This document shows positions 57,220-64,000 of a stretch of 64,000 nucleotides of DNA, one piece after another. Made by a program: the position numbers and the translations under genes. Origin of the DNA: Candidatus Leptovillus gracilis (GTDB lineage: Bacteria > Chloroflexota > Anaerolineae > Promineifilales > Promineifilaceae); NCBI GenBank assembly GCA_016716065.1, contig JADJXA010000014.1, forward strand, positions 1 to 64,000. Direction: 5' to 3'. Position 1 is the stretch's first letter, and each line of letters opens with the position of its first letter. A model generated the notes under the pieces. That model did no database searches, was not told where the DNA came from, and was given only the letters and a program-made list of their open reading frames with translations.

Positions 57220-58410
57220 TCACTGAATGTATCGTAACGTCGTTTGGGGAATGCTGAGATATTCAACACCGACGGCCGTTACCAATACATCTTCTTCTAA
57301 ACTCATCATACCTCTTTCGGGCACAATGACGTGCAGTTCCAACGTAAAAATATGACCCACTTCCACCGGCAATTCGCAAATTCCGGCATAGCGTTCCCAA
57401 CGCGGCCCCAACACCGTGGCGCCGTCGTGGGCCACCCGGCCCAATAAATGCCCAAAAGCGTGCATGTACTCCGGGTAGCCGTTGGCGATAATGTGGGCGC
57501 GGGCGGCGGCGTCTACTTGCCAGCCAGGCACACCGGGCCGCAGGGCAGCTTCTCCGGCTTTGATAGCCCCCAGAACGACATCGAAGGCGCGTTGGACTTC
57601 TGGCGGAGCGGCCGTTTCGCCATCGTCCAACACATACCACATGCGCTGAATGTCGGAACAGTAGTCGTTTTGTTTCACGCCCAGGTCCATGTGCAGGGTA
57701 TGGCCTTTTTGCAACACTACCTCGCCGGGCGCGGCGTGGCCGGAAGCGGATTCCGGCCCGCAGGTGACGATGGGGTTAAATGGCTTGGGCCAGGCATAGC
57801 CGAGGTTAAGGGCTGAGATACGGCCGTGTACAAATTCAGCAATTTCTCGCTGCGTCATCCCTGGTCGGACAAACTGCTCTACTTCGTCAAACAACGCCTC
57901 AGTCGTCATGATAGCCTGGCGTACTCGCTCGATCTCGGCCAGGCTCTTGCGGCCGCGCAGCGCAGCAATGATTTGTTCGGCGGAAATCAGGCGGTCAGCA
58001 TAGGGCGTACCGGCCAGAATGGTTTGCAGGGAACGGTACATGCCCAGGCTCAGGCCGTCGGCGGCCACATCGTTTTCGGAATAGTTGATGGCAATTTGCG
58101 CCGGGTCCAAAGCCGCCAGCGCATCGCGCAGCGGTTGGCTGATGCCCTGGTGGTAGGGAATCACGTCATAAAGGCCCAGGTTTTCCACGTTGACAGCATC
58201 AAAGTGACCGATGATGCAAACGTGTCCGCCGGAGCGGTGGACGATAAAGGCCGTCTTCCAGGTCACGTCCACGTCGGCGATAAGTTCCAGGGCCGGGTCG
58301 GGCTGAAGGCTGGTCTCGCGCACAAAGGTAAGCCAGGTATCCACGTTCAATTCGTTGAGGATGGCGGTGGCCTGGGCCAGTTTTTCTTGGATGAGGGGTA
58401 AGTTGTTCAT
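57220..58410 (-). CDS. M24-family metallopeptidase (Xaa-Pro aminopeptidase-like)
   Basis: The 396-residue protein has an N-terminal creatinase-like domain (about 1-150) and a pita-bread catalytic domain. Metal ligands are visible: Asp in LHMDLGV and in YCSDIQR, His in HLLGRVAHDG, Glu in FTLELHV and Glu in SLEEDVLV. The fold and length fit aminopeptidase P or prolidase-like enzymes. The motif GHAAPGEV before the first Asp is also expected. Substrate cannot be told. It probably forms an operon with the HlyIII-type gene. Confidence 0.88.
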   Translation of the reverse strand: MNNLPLIQEKLAQATAILNELNVDTWLTFVRETSLQPDPALELIADVDVTWKTAFIVHRSGGHVCIIGHFDAVNVENLGLYDVIPYHQGISQPLRDALAALDPAQIAINYSENDVAADGLSLGMYRSLQTILAGTPYADRLISAEQIIAALRGRKSLAEIERVRQAIMTTEALFDEVEQFVRPGMTQREIAEFVHGRISALNLGYAWPKPFNPIVTCGPESASGHAAPGEVVLQKGHTLHMDLGVKQNDYCSDIQRMWYVLDDGETAAPPEVQRAFDVVLGAIKAGEAALRPGVPGWQVDAAARAHIIANGYPEYMHAFGHLLGRVAHDGATVLGPRWERYAGICELPVEVGHIFTLELHVIVPERGMMSLEEDVLVTAVGVEYLSIPQTTLRYIQ

Positions 58411-58430
58411 AGGTGTTCTGGTGAGAGGAT

Positions 58431-58457
58431 AGGAACGGCCGTCTTACGGCCGTTCCT
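58431..58457. repeat. Octamer-pair hairpin and following CAGGTC repeat
   Basis: AGGAACGGCCG (58431-58441) and CGGCCGTTCCT (58447-58457) form a perfect 11-bp stem with a 5-nt loop. Further on, GACCTG...CAGGTC (about 58516-58548) forms another weak palindrome. Both lie in the 154-bp gap between the Rpn-like gene and the M24 gene. Confidence 0.75.
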
Positions 58458-58564
58458 CATTGTTTGGTGAGCATTGGGACGATAAGAGATCGTAAAAGAT
58501 ACAACTCCATCAAGACCTGACCGGTTTGCGAAAATCTGCCAGGTCCTGACCTTAAGCAGCGCAG

Positions 58565-59536
58565 CTAGATGTTGTTGGGATCGTCGTCAAGCTGACTCAT
58601 AAACGTCTCCATGTTATCCGCCTCAAACAACATAAACAACATCTGCTGTAACTGATACCGGTCGGTAACACTTTCCAAATAGCGGCTCAGGCGACGGTAA
58701 GAAGAAGCTGACGGGTCAAAGCGGCGCACGACGCTATCTAGCAAGGCCTCTCGCAAACCAATTAATACGCCAATTTCCATACCTTCTTCACGGCCTTCTT
58801 CGCGGCCTTCTTCACGGCCTTCTTCACGGCCTTCTTTCAAGCCCAATTCTCGCATTCGAAGCAAATAAGGGGTATCGAATAACAGTGTTTCACTTTCTTC
58901 TAACAGTTTCTCTACCATTTGTATTATCTCCCTGGTCTGGAGCAAGCTGACCAATGCGGTTAACAGGCGATCCTTTTCTTCTGCTGTTGTCGCGGTGCGT
59001 ATGACCGATAGCGCTTGTGGCAGTATTGTTGAAGCATCGGCCAAGCGTGTTTGTCCAATGAGAGCCAGAAAGGCGGGATTACCCAGTTCAAACAAGCGTT
59101 CCGCCGGCATTTCCCACAGGCGCAGCGGCTGATACTGCCAACGCAGTGTCACCTCGTCGCCCAATCCGTATATCTGGTACATGCCGCTATCACCGCGGCC
59201 GGCGCCTTCGCCGACGTAGATAACCACGCTCACCAGTCGCGGGGCATTTTCTTTGTCTGGCAGACCTATATCTCGTCGTACAATCCGGGCCAGGTAATCC
59301 AATACGCGCAGGGGCATTGGTTCATGGCTGCGCCGTCCTTGTAATTCAATGTGCAGATAGATGATGTGTCCTGCGGCATCAATCACCTCGAAGAGCAGGT
59401 CGCTGCGGCCGGGGCTGGCGGCAAACTCAACGTTCAGCGGGCGCACGCGCTGCACCGGCGTAGCCAACAACCAGGTGGCGAACGCTTCGCTGAATTCAGT
59501 GATGAGCACTTTTAGCGGGTTGTCCGTCTCGCTCAT
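58565..59536 (-). CDS. Rpn/YhgA-like PD-(D/E)XK nuclease-family protein
   Basis: The 323 residues show the transposase-like Rpn family pattern: Asp in GRSDLLFEV and Glu-x-Gln in IYLHIELQG, then PLRVLDYLARI. Family members are DNA nucleases linked with recombination or phage defence. The C-terminal part has a short tandem repeat of Gly-Arg-Glu-Glu (about residues 237-252), encoded by a 12-bp repeat (58787-58834), a common and length-variable feature of such proteins. No transposon ends are seen, so it is not called a mobile element. Confidence 0.75.
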   Translation of the reverse strand: MSETDNPLKVLITEFSEAFATWLLATPVQRVRPLNVEFAASPGRSDLLFEVIDAAGHIIYLHIELQGRRSHEPMPLRVLDYLARIVRRDIGLPDKENAPRLVSVVIYVGEGAGRGDSGMYQIYGLGDEVTLRWQYQPLRLWEMPAERLFELGNPAFLALIGQTRLADASTILPQALSVIRTATTAEEKDRLLTALVSLLQTREIIQMVEKLLEESETLLFDTPYLLRMRELGLKEGREEGREEGREEGREEGMEIGVLIGLREALLDSVVRRFDPSASSYRRLSRYLESVTDRYQLQQMLFMLFEADNMETFMSQLDDDPNNI

Positions 59537-59599
59537 GTGAGTAGTGTAGCATAAAGCGGTGGCGGGGAGAACAGATGGACAGAGGATGAATGGGGCGAA

Positions 59600-60454
59600 T
59601 TACTCTTCGCCAGCAATAGCTTTATAGATCGATTGCAGATCTTCGTCGGAATAGTAATGGATGATGACCTGGCCGCCTTTGCGCTGTTTGTTGATAATGA
59701 CGCGCGTGCCCAGTGAATGCTCAAACTGGTTTTGCAGATCGACCAGTTCTGGTGGCAGCGATTTCTTTGGTTTGGGCTGCGGCTTTTGTTCTGCCAGGAG
59801 ATTTTTAACGTGTTGTTCTGTCTGCCGCACGTTGAGGCCGAGTTTGATGATTTGCTTCATGGCGTTGGTTTGCATTTCTGGCGTGGGCAGCGGGAGGAGC
59901 GCACGGCCGTGCGCCCCACTGATCTGCCCATCACTTACTGCCTGCTGCACGGCCGTTGGCAGAGTCAGCAGCCGCACCAGGTTCGCCACAGTCGAGCGCC
60001 CCTTACCCACCCGTTTGGCGACTTCTTCCTGGGTCAGGCCGAATTCATCCATAAGCTGCTGGTAGGCGTAAGCTTCTTCCAGAGCGTTCAGGTCGGCGCG
60101 CTGGATGTTTTCGATGATCGCCAGTTCCAGCATGGCCTGGGGGGTAGCTTCTTTAACGATGGCCGGAAGCTGTTCCAGACCGGCCAACTGGGCGGCGCGC
60201 CAGCGGCGTTCGCCGGCGATGAGGATGTATTGGCCGTCTTGCTGGGTGACGACCAGCGGTTGGATGAGGCCATGCTCGGTGATGGAAGCGGCCAGTTCGG
60301 CCAGTTGGGTCTCGTCGAAGGTAGAACGCGGTTGGTGGGGGTTGGGAATCACGGCCGTTACCGGGATCAACCGTATATCGTCATTGGATACGGCCGTATC
60401 TGCCGTGGGAATCAGTGCGCTTAAACCACGACCCAATCCTTGTCTTTTGCTCAT
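59600..60454 (-). CDS. parB: Chromosome partitioning protein ParB
   Basis: ParB binds parS sites, spreads with CTP and guides segregation with ParA. The 284 residues have the N-terminal CTP-binding motif GERRWRAAQLAG, preceded by NPHQPRSTFDE, a helix-turn-helix (LTQEEVAKRVGKGRSTVANLVRLL), and a C-terminal dimerisation domain. The start overlaps the parA stop by 4 bp (ATGA). No parS-like 16-mer was seen in this window by eye. Confidence 0.95.
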   Translation of the reverse strand: MSKRQGLGRGLSALIPTADTAVSNDDIRLIPVTAVIPNPHQPRSTFDETQLAELAASITEHGLIQPLVVTQQDGQYILIAGERRWRAAQLAGLEQLPAIVKEATPQAMLELAIIENIQRADLNALEEAYAYQQLMDEFGLTQEEVAKRVGKGRSTVANLVRLLTLPTAVQQAVSDGQISGAHGRALLPLPTPEMQTNAMKQIIKLGLNVRQTEQHVKNLLAEQKPQPKPKKSLPPELVDLQNQFEHSLGTRVIINKQRKGGQVIIHYYSDEDLQSIYKAIAGEE

Positions 60455-61236
60455 GCCGTCGTTTCCTTTACCTGGTCCCCTTTGAGGATTTCGGCCGTTA
60501 ACACCTGGTAGGCCAGCGCGCCGGGAGACGTGGGCGCGTAAATGTTGATCGGCTGCCCATAGCTGGGCGCTTCGCTCAGGCGCACGTTGCGCGGTACAAT
60601 GGTGCGAAACACCTTGCCAGGGAAAAATTTACGCACTTCTTCCACCACCTGGCGGCTCAGGTTGGTACGGCCGTCATACATCGTCATGATCAACCCGCGA
60701 ATAGTCAGCGCCGGATTGAGATATTTGCGCACCAACTCGACAGTTTGCGTTAACTGAGACAGCCCTTCCAGGGCCAGATATTCGCACTGCACCGGGATGA
60801 TCACCCCGTCGCGGGCAGCGGTGAGGGCGTTAACGGTGAGCAGGCTGAGGCTGGGCGGACAATCTATGAGGATGTAATCGTAACGGCCGTTCAGCCCATC
60901 CAGCGCCTTTTGCAGCCGATATTCCCGCCCGATGGCGTTCACCAATTCCACTTCTGCCCCGGAAAGCGCCGGGCTGGAGGGCACAATATCCAGCTTGAAC
61001 TCGGCCCGCTCCACGCGCACTTCATCCACCGAGGCTTCTTCCAACAGCAAATCGTAGATGGATTTGTCCAGCGACGATTTATTCACGCCAATGCCGGACG
61101 TGGCGTTGGCCTGGGGATCAATGTCCACCATCAGCGTGCGCCGACCGCTGCCGGCCAGATAGGCGCACAAATTGATCACCGTGGTCGTTTTGCCCACGCC
61201 CCCTTTTTGATTCACGATGGCATAAATCTTGGTCAT
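60451..61236 (-). CDS. parA: Chromosome partitioning ATPase ParA
   Basis: This 261-residue Walker ATPase (Soj-type) has the deviant P-loop KGGVGKTT at about residue 10-17, the ALTA/NATS-like loop QANATSGIG, and YILIDCPPSLSLLTVNAL. The start is ATG 61236, 7 residues into the open frame. It is followed immediately by parB. The chromosomal par operon often lies near the origin in bacteria, but neither dnaA nor gidB/mnmG is in this window. Confidence 0.95.
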   Translation of the reverse strand: MTKIYAIVNQKGGVGKTTTVINLCAYLAGSGRRTLMVDIDPQANATSGIGVNKSSLDKSIYDLLLEEASVDEVRVERAEFKLDIVPSSPALSGAEVELVNAIGREYRLQKALDGLNGRYDYILIDCPPSLSLLTVNALTAARDGVIIPVQCEYLALEGLSQLTQTVELVRKYLNPALTIRGLIMTMYDGRTNLSRQVVEEVRKFFPGKVFRTIVPRNVRLSEAPSYGQPINIYAPTSPGALAYQVLTAEILKGDQVKETTA

Positions 61237-61257
61237 AAAAAACCTTGTCGAAACCAT

Positions 61258-62106
61258 TCAACCCTGACGGTTTTCGGAAACCCTCAGGGTTTTGCTGAGC
61301 GCCTGGATGCCGGCCAATTTGGCCTCCAGCCCATCTAATTCCACCGAACAGGCGGCGATGTCGTTGGCAAATCGGCCGGCTTCCCAGGGATTTCCGCCCG
61401 TCTGGTGCAGGCGGATGAGGAAGGCGGTGGCGAATATATCGCCCGCGCCGGTGGCGTTTACTTCCAGGGCGCGGCGGGCCGGGATGTGGCGGATTTCGTC
61501 TTCAAAATAGATGGTGCAGCCATCGTATCCTTTTGTCACCACCAGCAGGTGCGACCAGGCGCGGTATTGGGCCAACTGCGCCTCATCGCGTAAATCTTCA
61601 TGGCTCAGGATAACGGCCGCCGCCAGCGGCAAAAATTCACGCGCATCGGGCCAGTCGGTGGCATACACACGGCCGTCGGCCCCCCAGCGGCGCATCCAAC
61701 CCTGCGGCGTCAGCCCAACCAGGCTGTTACTGAACAGATGGATCATCGCCGGGTCAATTTCGTTGGCAATAGGGGCCAGGTGGACAATGTCCGGTCGCTG
61801 CCAATCCGCCGGCACGTGGCCGGGGAGGAGGGGCGCAGCCTGGGCGTGCAGGGTTTGCATACGGCCGTTCGCCGTGTACACGTTCTCAAAGGTCGTGGTT
61901 TGCGCCGCCGGGATGGTGTGCAAGTGAATACCGGCCAAATAAGGCTGCCAGGCAAAGTCAGCGCCGCTGCTGGTCAGAACGGCCGTGCAGCAGCCCATCG
62001 CCTGCGCCAGCCGCCCCGAAAACGAAACCGTGCCGCCCACCGTTGGTCCGTCCGCCGTCAGGTCTTGGCTGATGTGCCCAATTGCCAGGTAATCTATGTG
62101 TGTCAT
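61258..62106 (-). CDS. PfkB-family carbohydrate kinase
   Basis: The 282-residue protein has a ribokinase fold. The C-terminal signature with the catalytic base is VNATGAGDIFATAFLIRL, and the N-terminal start HIDYLAIGHISQDL is typical of the family. The first signature is degenerate. Substrate is not predictable; members act on ribose, fructose, nucleosides or cofactors. The gene lies 21 bp before parA on the same strand and 50 bp after the metal ATPase gene, so it may be read with both. The start ATG 62106 has no clear ribosome site. Confidence 0.8.
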   Translation of the reverse strand: MTHIDYLAIGHISQDLTADGPTVGGTVSFSGRLAQAMGCCTAVLTSSGADFAWQPYLAGIHLHTIPAAQTTTFENVYTANGRMQTLHAQAAPLLPGHVPADWQRPDIVHLAPIANEIDPAMIHLFSNSLVGLTPQGWMRRWGADGRVYATDWPDAREFLPLAAAVILSHEDLRDEAQLAQYRAWSHLLVVTKGYDGCTIYFEDEIRHIPARRALEVNATGAGDIFATAFLIRLHQTGGNPWEAGRFANDIAACSVELDGLEAKLAGIQALSKTLRVSENRQG

Positions 62107-62156
62107 GCCGGGCAAATTCTAGCATATAGCACCGGGGAGAGCGAAAGGTACGGCCG

Positions 62157-64000
62157 TTACTCGCCTTTATAGCCCAACAAGCGCAGCCCATTCAACGACA
62201 CCAACACTGTGCTGCCTTCGTGCCCAATCACGCTCAGCGGCAGGGCCAGCCCCACGCCCAACACCGCCCCAATCAGCAGCAAAATCATGCCGATGGCGAA
62301 AGCCAGGTTTTGCACCAGCGTCTTGCGTGTGCGGCGGCTGAGGCCGATGACGTAAGGGATTTTGCCCAGGTCGTCGCTCATCAGCACGATGTCGGCCGTT
62401 TCCAGGGCCACATCCGTGCCCGCCGCGCCCATGGCAATGCCGATGTCGGCCGCCGCCAGCGCCGGGGCGTCGTTTACCCCATCGCCGACCATCGCCACCG
62501 GGCCATACTGCTCGGCCAGCTCTTTCAGCAGGCGCATTTTGTCTTGCGGCAGCAGCTCGGCGTGATAGGCGTCCACACCAGACTGTTGGGCGATGGCCGC
62601 CGCCACCCGCTCGTTGTCGCCGGTCAGCATGACCACGCGCTCCACCCCGGCGGCTTTGATGCGGCGAATGGTCTGGGATACGTTGGGACGCAAGATGTCG
62701 GCAATCGCTAAGACGCCAAGAATGTGGGCGCGACGGCCGTTTTCCGTCACATCGGCCACCAAAACCGTCGTTTTGCCCTCATCCTGGAAACGGTCCAGGG
62801 CATCTACGGCCGTTTCCAATCCATCTATCTCCCAATTGGCAAAGTAGCGCAAATTGCCCACCGCCACCTGCCGGTTTTCGACGGCCGCCAATACCCCCAG
62901 CCCTGTTTCCGAGTGGAAATCGGTCACTTCAGACAAAGCGATGCCGCGCTCCTGCGCCGCGGTAACGATGGCCTGCGCCAGCGGATGCTCCGATTTGCTT
63001 TCCACCGAGGCTACCAACCGCAGCAGGTCGTTTTCGTCGCCGGCCCAGCAGTCGTCGCAAACTGTCACGTTGGTGACGCGGGGTTTGCCTTCTGTCAGCG
63101 TGCCAGTTTTGTCGAAGGCCAACACTTTAATGCCTGCCGCTTGCTCCACGTAAACGCCGCCCTTAAACAACACGCCGCGCCGCGCCCCATTGCCAATGGC
63201 CGACAGCACCGTCGCCGGCGTGCTGATAACGATGGCGCACGGCGACGCCGCCACCATCAACGTCATGGCCCGGTAAAAGGTGGTGTTGAACGGTTCGTTG
63301 AACAGAACCAGGGGCAGGAGGATGGCAACGGCCGTCATCACAATCACCCCCAGAGCATAATACTGCTCTGCCTTTTCGATGAAGCGCTGTGTGGGCGCCT
63401 TTTGCCCCTGCGCCTCCTCGACCATTTTGATCAGTTTCGCCAGGGTTGTATCCTGCGCCAGCCGTGTCACCTCCACCTCCAGGCCGCCACGTTGGTTGAT
63501 GCTGCCGGCCAACACCATGTCGCCCGACTCTTTGGCGACAGGGATAGATTCGCCGGTGATGGCTGCCTGGTCCAGGCTGCTGCGCCCTTCGCGGATACGG
63601 CCGTCTAACGCCAGCCGCTCTCCCGGTTTCACAATCATCAAATCACCAACGCTGACTTCTTCAATGGGCAGCGTCACCATCTCGCCATCACGGCGCACAG
63701 TGGCCTCCGCCGGACGCAGGGCCATGAGCGCGCGGATGGCGTTGCGTGTGCGGTCCATGGCGTAGCTTTGCAGCACATTGGACAGCGAAAAGAGGAAGAG
63801 CAGCATTGCCCCTTCAAACGGCGCGCCCACCAGCGCCGCGCCAATAGCCGCCAGGACCATCAGCAAGTCTACGTCAATGGTCAGCTTGCGCAGCGATTGC
63901 AGGCCGGCCATCAAACCAAACGAACCGCCGGTGAAGTAGGCGACAGCATAAAACAGATGGGCGACCCATCTCGGCGCGTCCAAAAATTCGGCCGCCAGAC
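62157..64000 (-). CDS. P1B-type metal-transporting ATPase (partial, N-terminus outside window)
   Basis: The reading frame stays open to the right edge, so at least 614 residues are seen and the N-terminus is missing. Visible parts are: actuator motif AAITGESIP, the membrane metal-site motif SPCAIVIS, phosphorylation site DKTGTLTEG, His-Pro in KSEHPLAQA and hinge GDGVNDAPAL, followed by the last two helices and HEGSTVLVSLNGLRLL. SPC in place of CPC, and this HEG-containing end, are features of the P1B-4 group (Co, Fe, Zn or related export). Metal preference cannot be settled by this. Confidence 0.93.
   Translation of the reverse strand, partial: LAAEFLDAPRWVAHLFYAVAYFTGGSFGLMAGLQSLRKLTIDVDLLMVLAAIGAALVGAPFEGAMLLFLFSLSNVLQSYAMDRTRNAIRALMALRPAEATVRRDGEMVTLPIEEVSVGDLMIVKPGERLALDGRIREGRSSLDQAAITGESIPVAKESGDMVLAGSINQRGGLEVEVTRLAQDTTLAKLIKMVEEAQGQKAPTQRFIEKAEQYYALGVIVMTAVAILLPLVLFNEPFNTTFYRAMTLMVAASPCAIVISTPATVLSAIGNGARRGVLFKGGVYVEQAAGIKVLAFDKTGTLTEGKPRVTNVTVCDDCWAGDENDLLRLVASVESKSEHPLAQAIVTAAQERGIALSEVTDFHSETGLGVLAAVENRQVAVGNLRYFANWEIDGLETAVDALDRFQDEGKTTVLVADVTENGRRAHILGVLAIADILRPNVSQTIRRIKAAGVERVVMLTGDNERVAAAIAQQSGVDAYHAELLPQDKMRLLKELAEQYGPVAMVGDGVNDAPALAAADIGIAMGAAGTDVALETADIVLMSDDLGKIPYVIGLSRRTRKTLVQNLAFAIGMILLLIGAVLGVGLALPLSVIGHEGSTVLVSLNGLRLLGYKGE

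Larger units (their letters stand above)
1..64000. repeat. Dispersed octamer palindrome ACGGCCGT
   Basis: By hand I count about 110 copies of ACGGCCGT over the window, both inside genes and between them. Inside genes it is read in all frames, giving Thr-Ala-Val, (Asp/Asn)-Gly-Arg or Arg-Pro. Neighbouring copies in intergenic DNA pair to form hairpins, for example 11767-11798, 13874-13911, 18073-18112 and 58431-58457. The pattern resembles the HIP1 octamer of cyanobacteria in kind, though not in sequence. The function is unknown. Confidence 0.9.

Noticed and set aside
58565..59536. Insertion sequence encoding a transposase
   Set aside because: Although Rpn proteins are called transposase-like, there are no terminal inverted repeats or target duplications around the gene.
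59600..61236. parS site near parA-parB
   Set aside because: I looked for a 16-mer like TGTTTCACGTGAAACA and saw none; a divergent site cannot be excluded by eye.

Overview
The window looks like a bacterial chromosome segment, most likely from a Chloroflexota member (Anaerolineae/Ardenticatenia-like). This is an inference from gene content: a fused glycyl-tRNA synthetase, a type III glutamine synthetase next to an Amt transporter, a CoxE/MoxR-type pair, STAND ATPases with death-like adaptor domains, and short bacterial gene spacing with Shine-Dalgarno starts. The sequence is moderately GC-rich. Its most striking property is the octamer palindrome ACGGCCGT, which I counted by eye about 110 times in 64 kb, in coding and intergenic DNA, where chance predicts about one.

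Positions 1 to about 18030 look like the right part of an integrative element inserted in a tRNA-Glu gene. A tyrosine recombinase (16966-17952) is followed 32 bp later by the 3' portion of a tRNA-Glu(TTC) (17985-18027). The cargo is defence-like: a phage-holin-like gene end, a membrane protein with a death-like domain, a zinc-ribbon protein, a remnant of a NACHT-type ATPase, a complete type I restriction-modification operon (hsdM-hsdS-hsdR), and a death-like-domain/NB-ARC/TPR protein whose TPR block is a near-perfect 126-bp tandem repeat. Between that gene and the integrase lie eleven small, tightly coupled minus-strand genes of unknown function, containing an iteron-like array. The octamer is about half as dense here as in the rest of the window.

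From 18 to 64 kb the sequence is ordinary chromosome. It holds asnS; amt, an unknown gene and glnN (nitrogen assimilation); pdxS-pdxT (vitamin B6); a VOC protein, a methyltransferase, a PIN-like protein and a family-4-like uracil-DNA glycosylase without cluster cysteines; the fused glyQS; cdd and recO; a hicA(frameshifted)-hicB pair; a truncated glmU-like gene; a response regulator and an HD hydrolase; tRNA-Gln; the dnaX-ybaB-recR block; an acyl-ACP-reductase-like gene; proS; a MoxR/VWA pair; a GNAT protein, a nuclease-like gene and a histidine kinase; membrane proteins (DUF2085, DUF4126); a desaturase; a MacB-like ABC protein beside a LolA-like protein; a LysW-like zinc protein; a HlyIII-type protein; an M24 peptidase; an Rpn-like nuclease; parA-parB; a PfkB kinase; and a partial P1B-type metal ATPase cut by the window edge.

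Regulatory and repeat structure includes several clear -35/-10 promoters, intrinsic terminators, terminator-like hairpins in the leaders of amt and hsdM, a palindromic repeat present twice (22236-22298 and 40101-40164), and a direct repeat of about 42 bp flanking pdxS-pdxT. No CRISPR array, rRNA or insertion sequence was seen.
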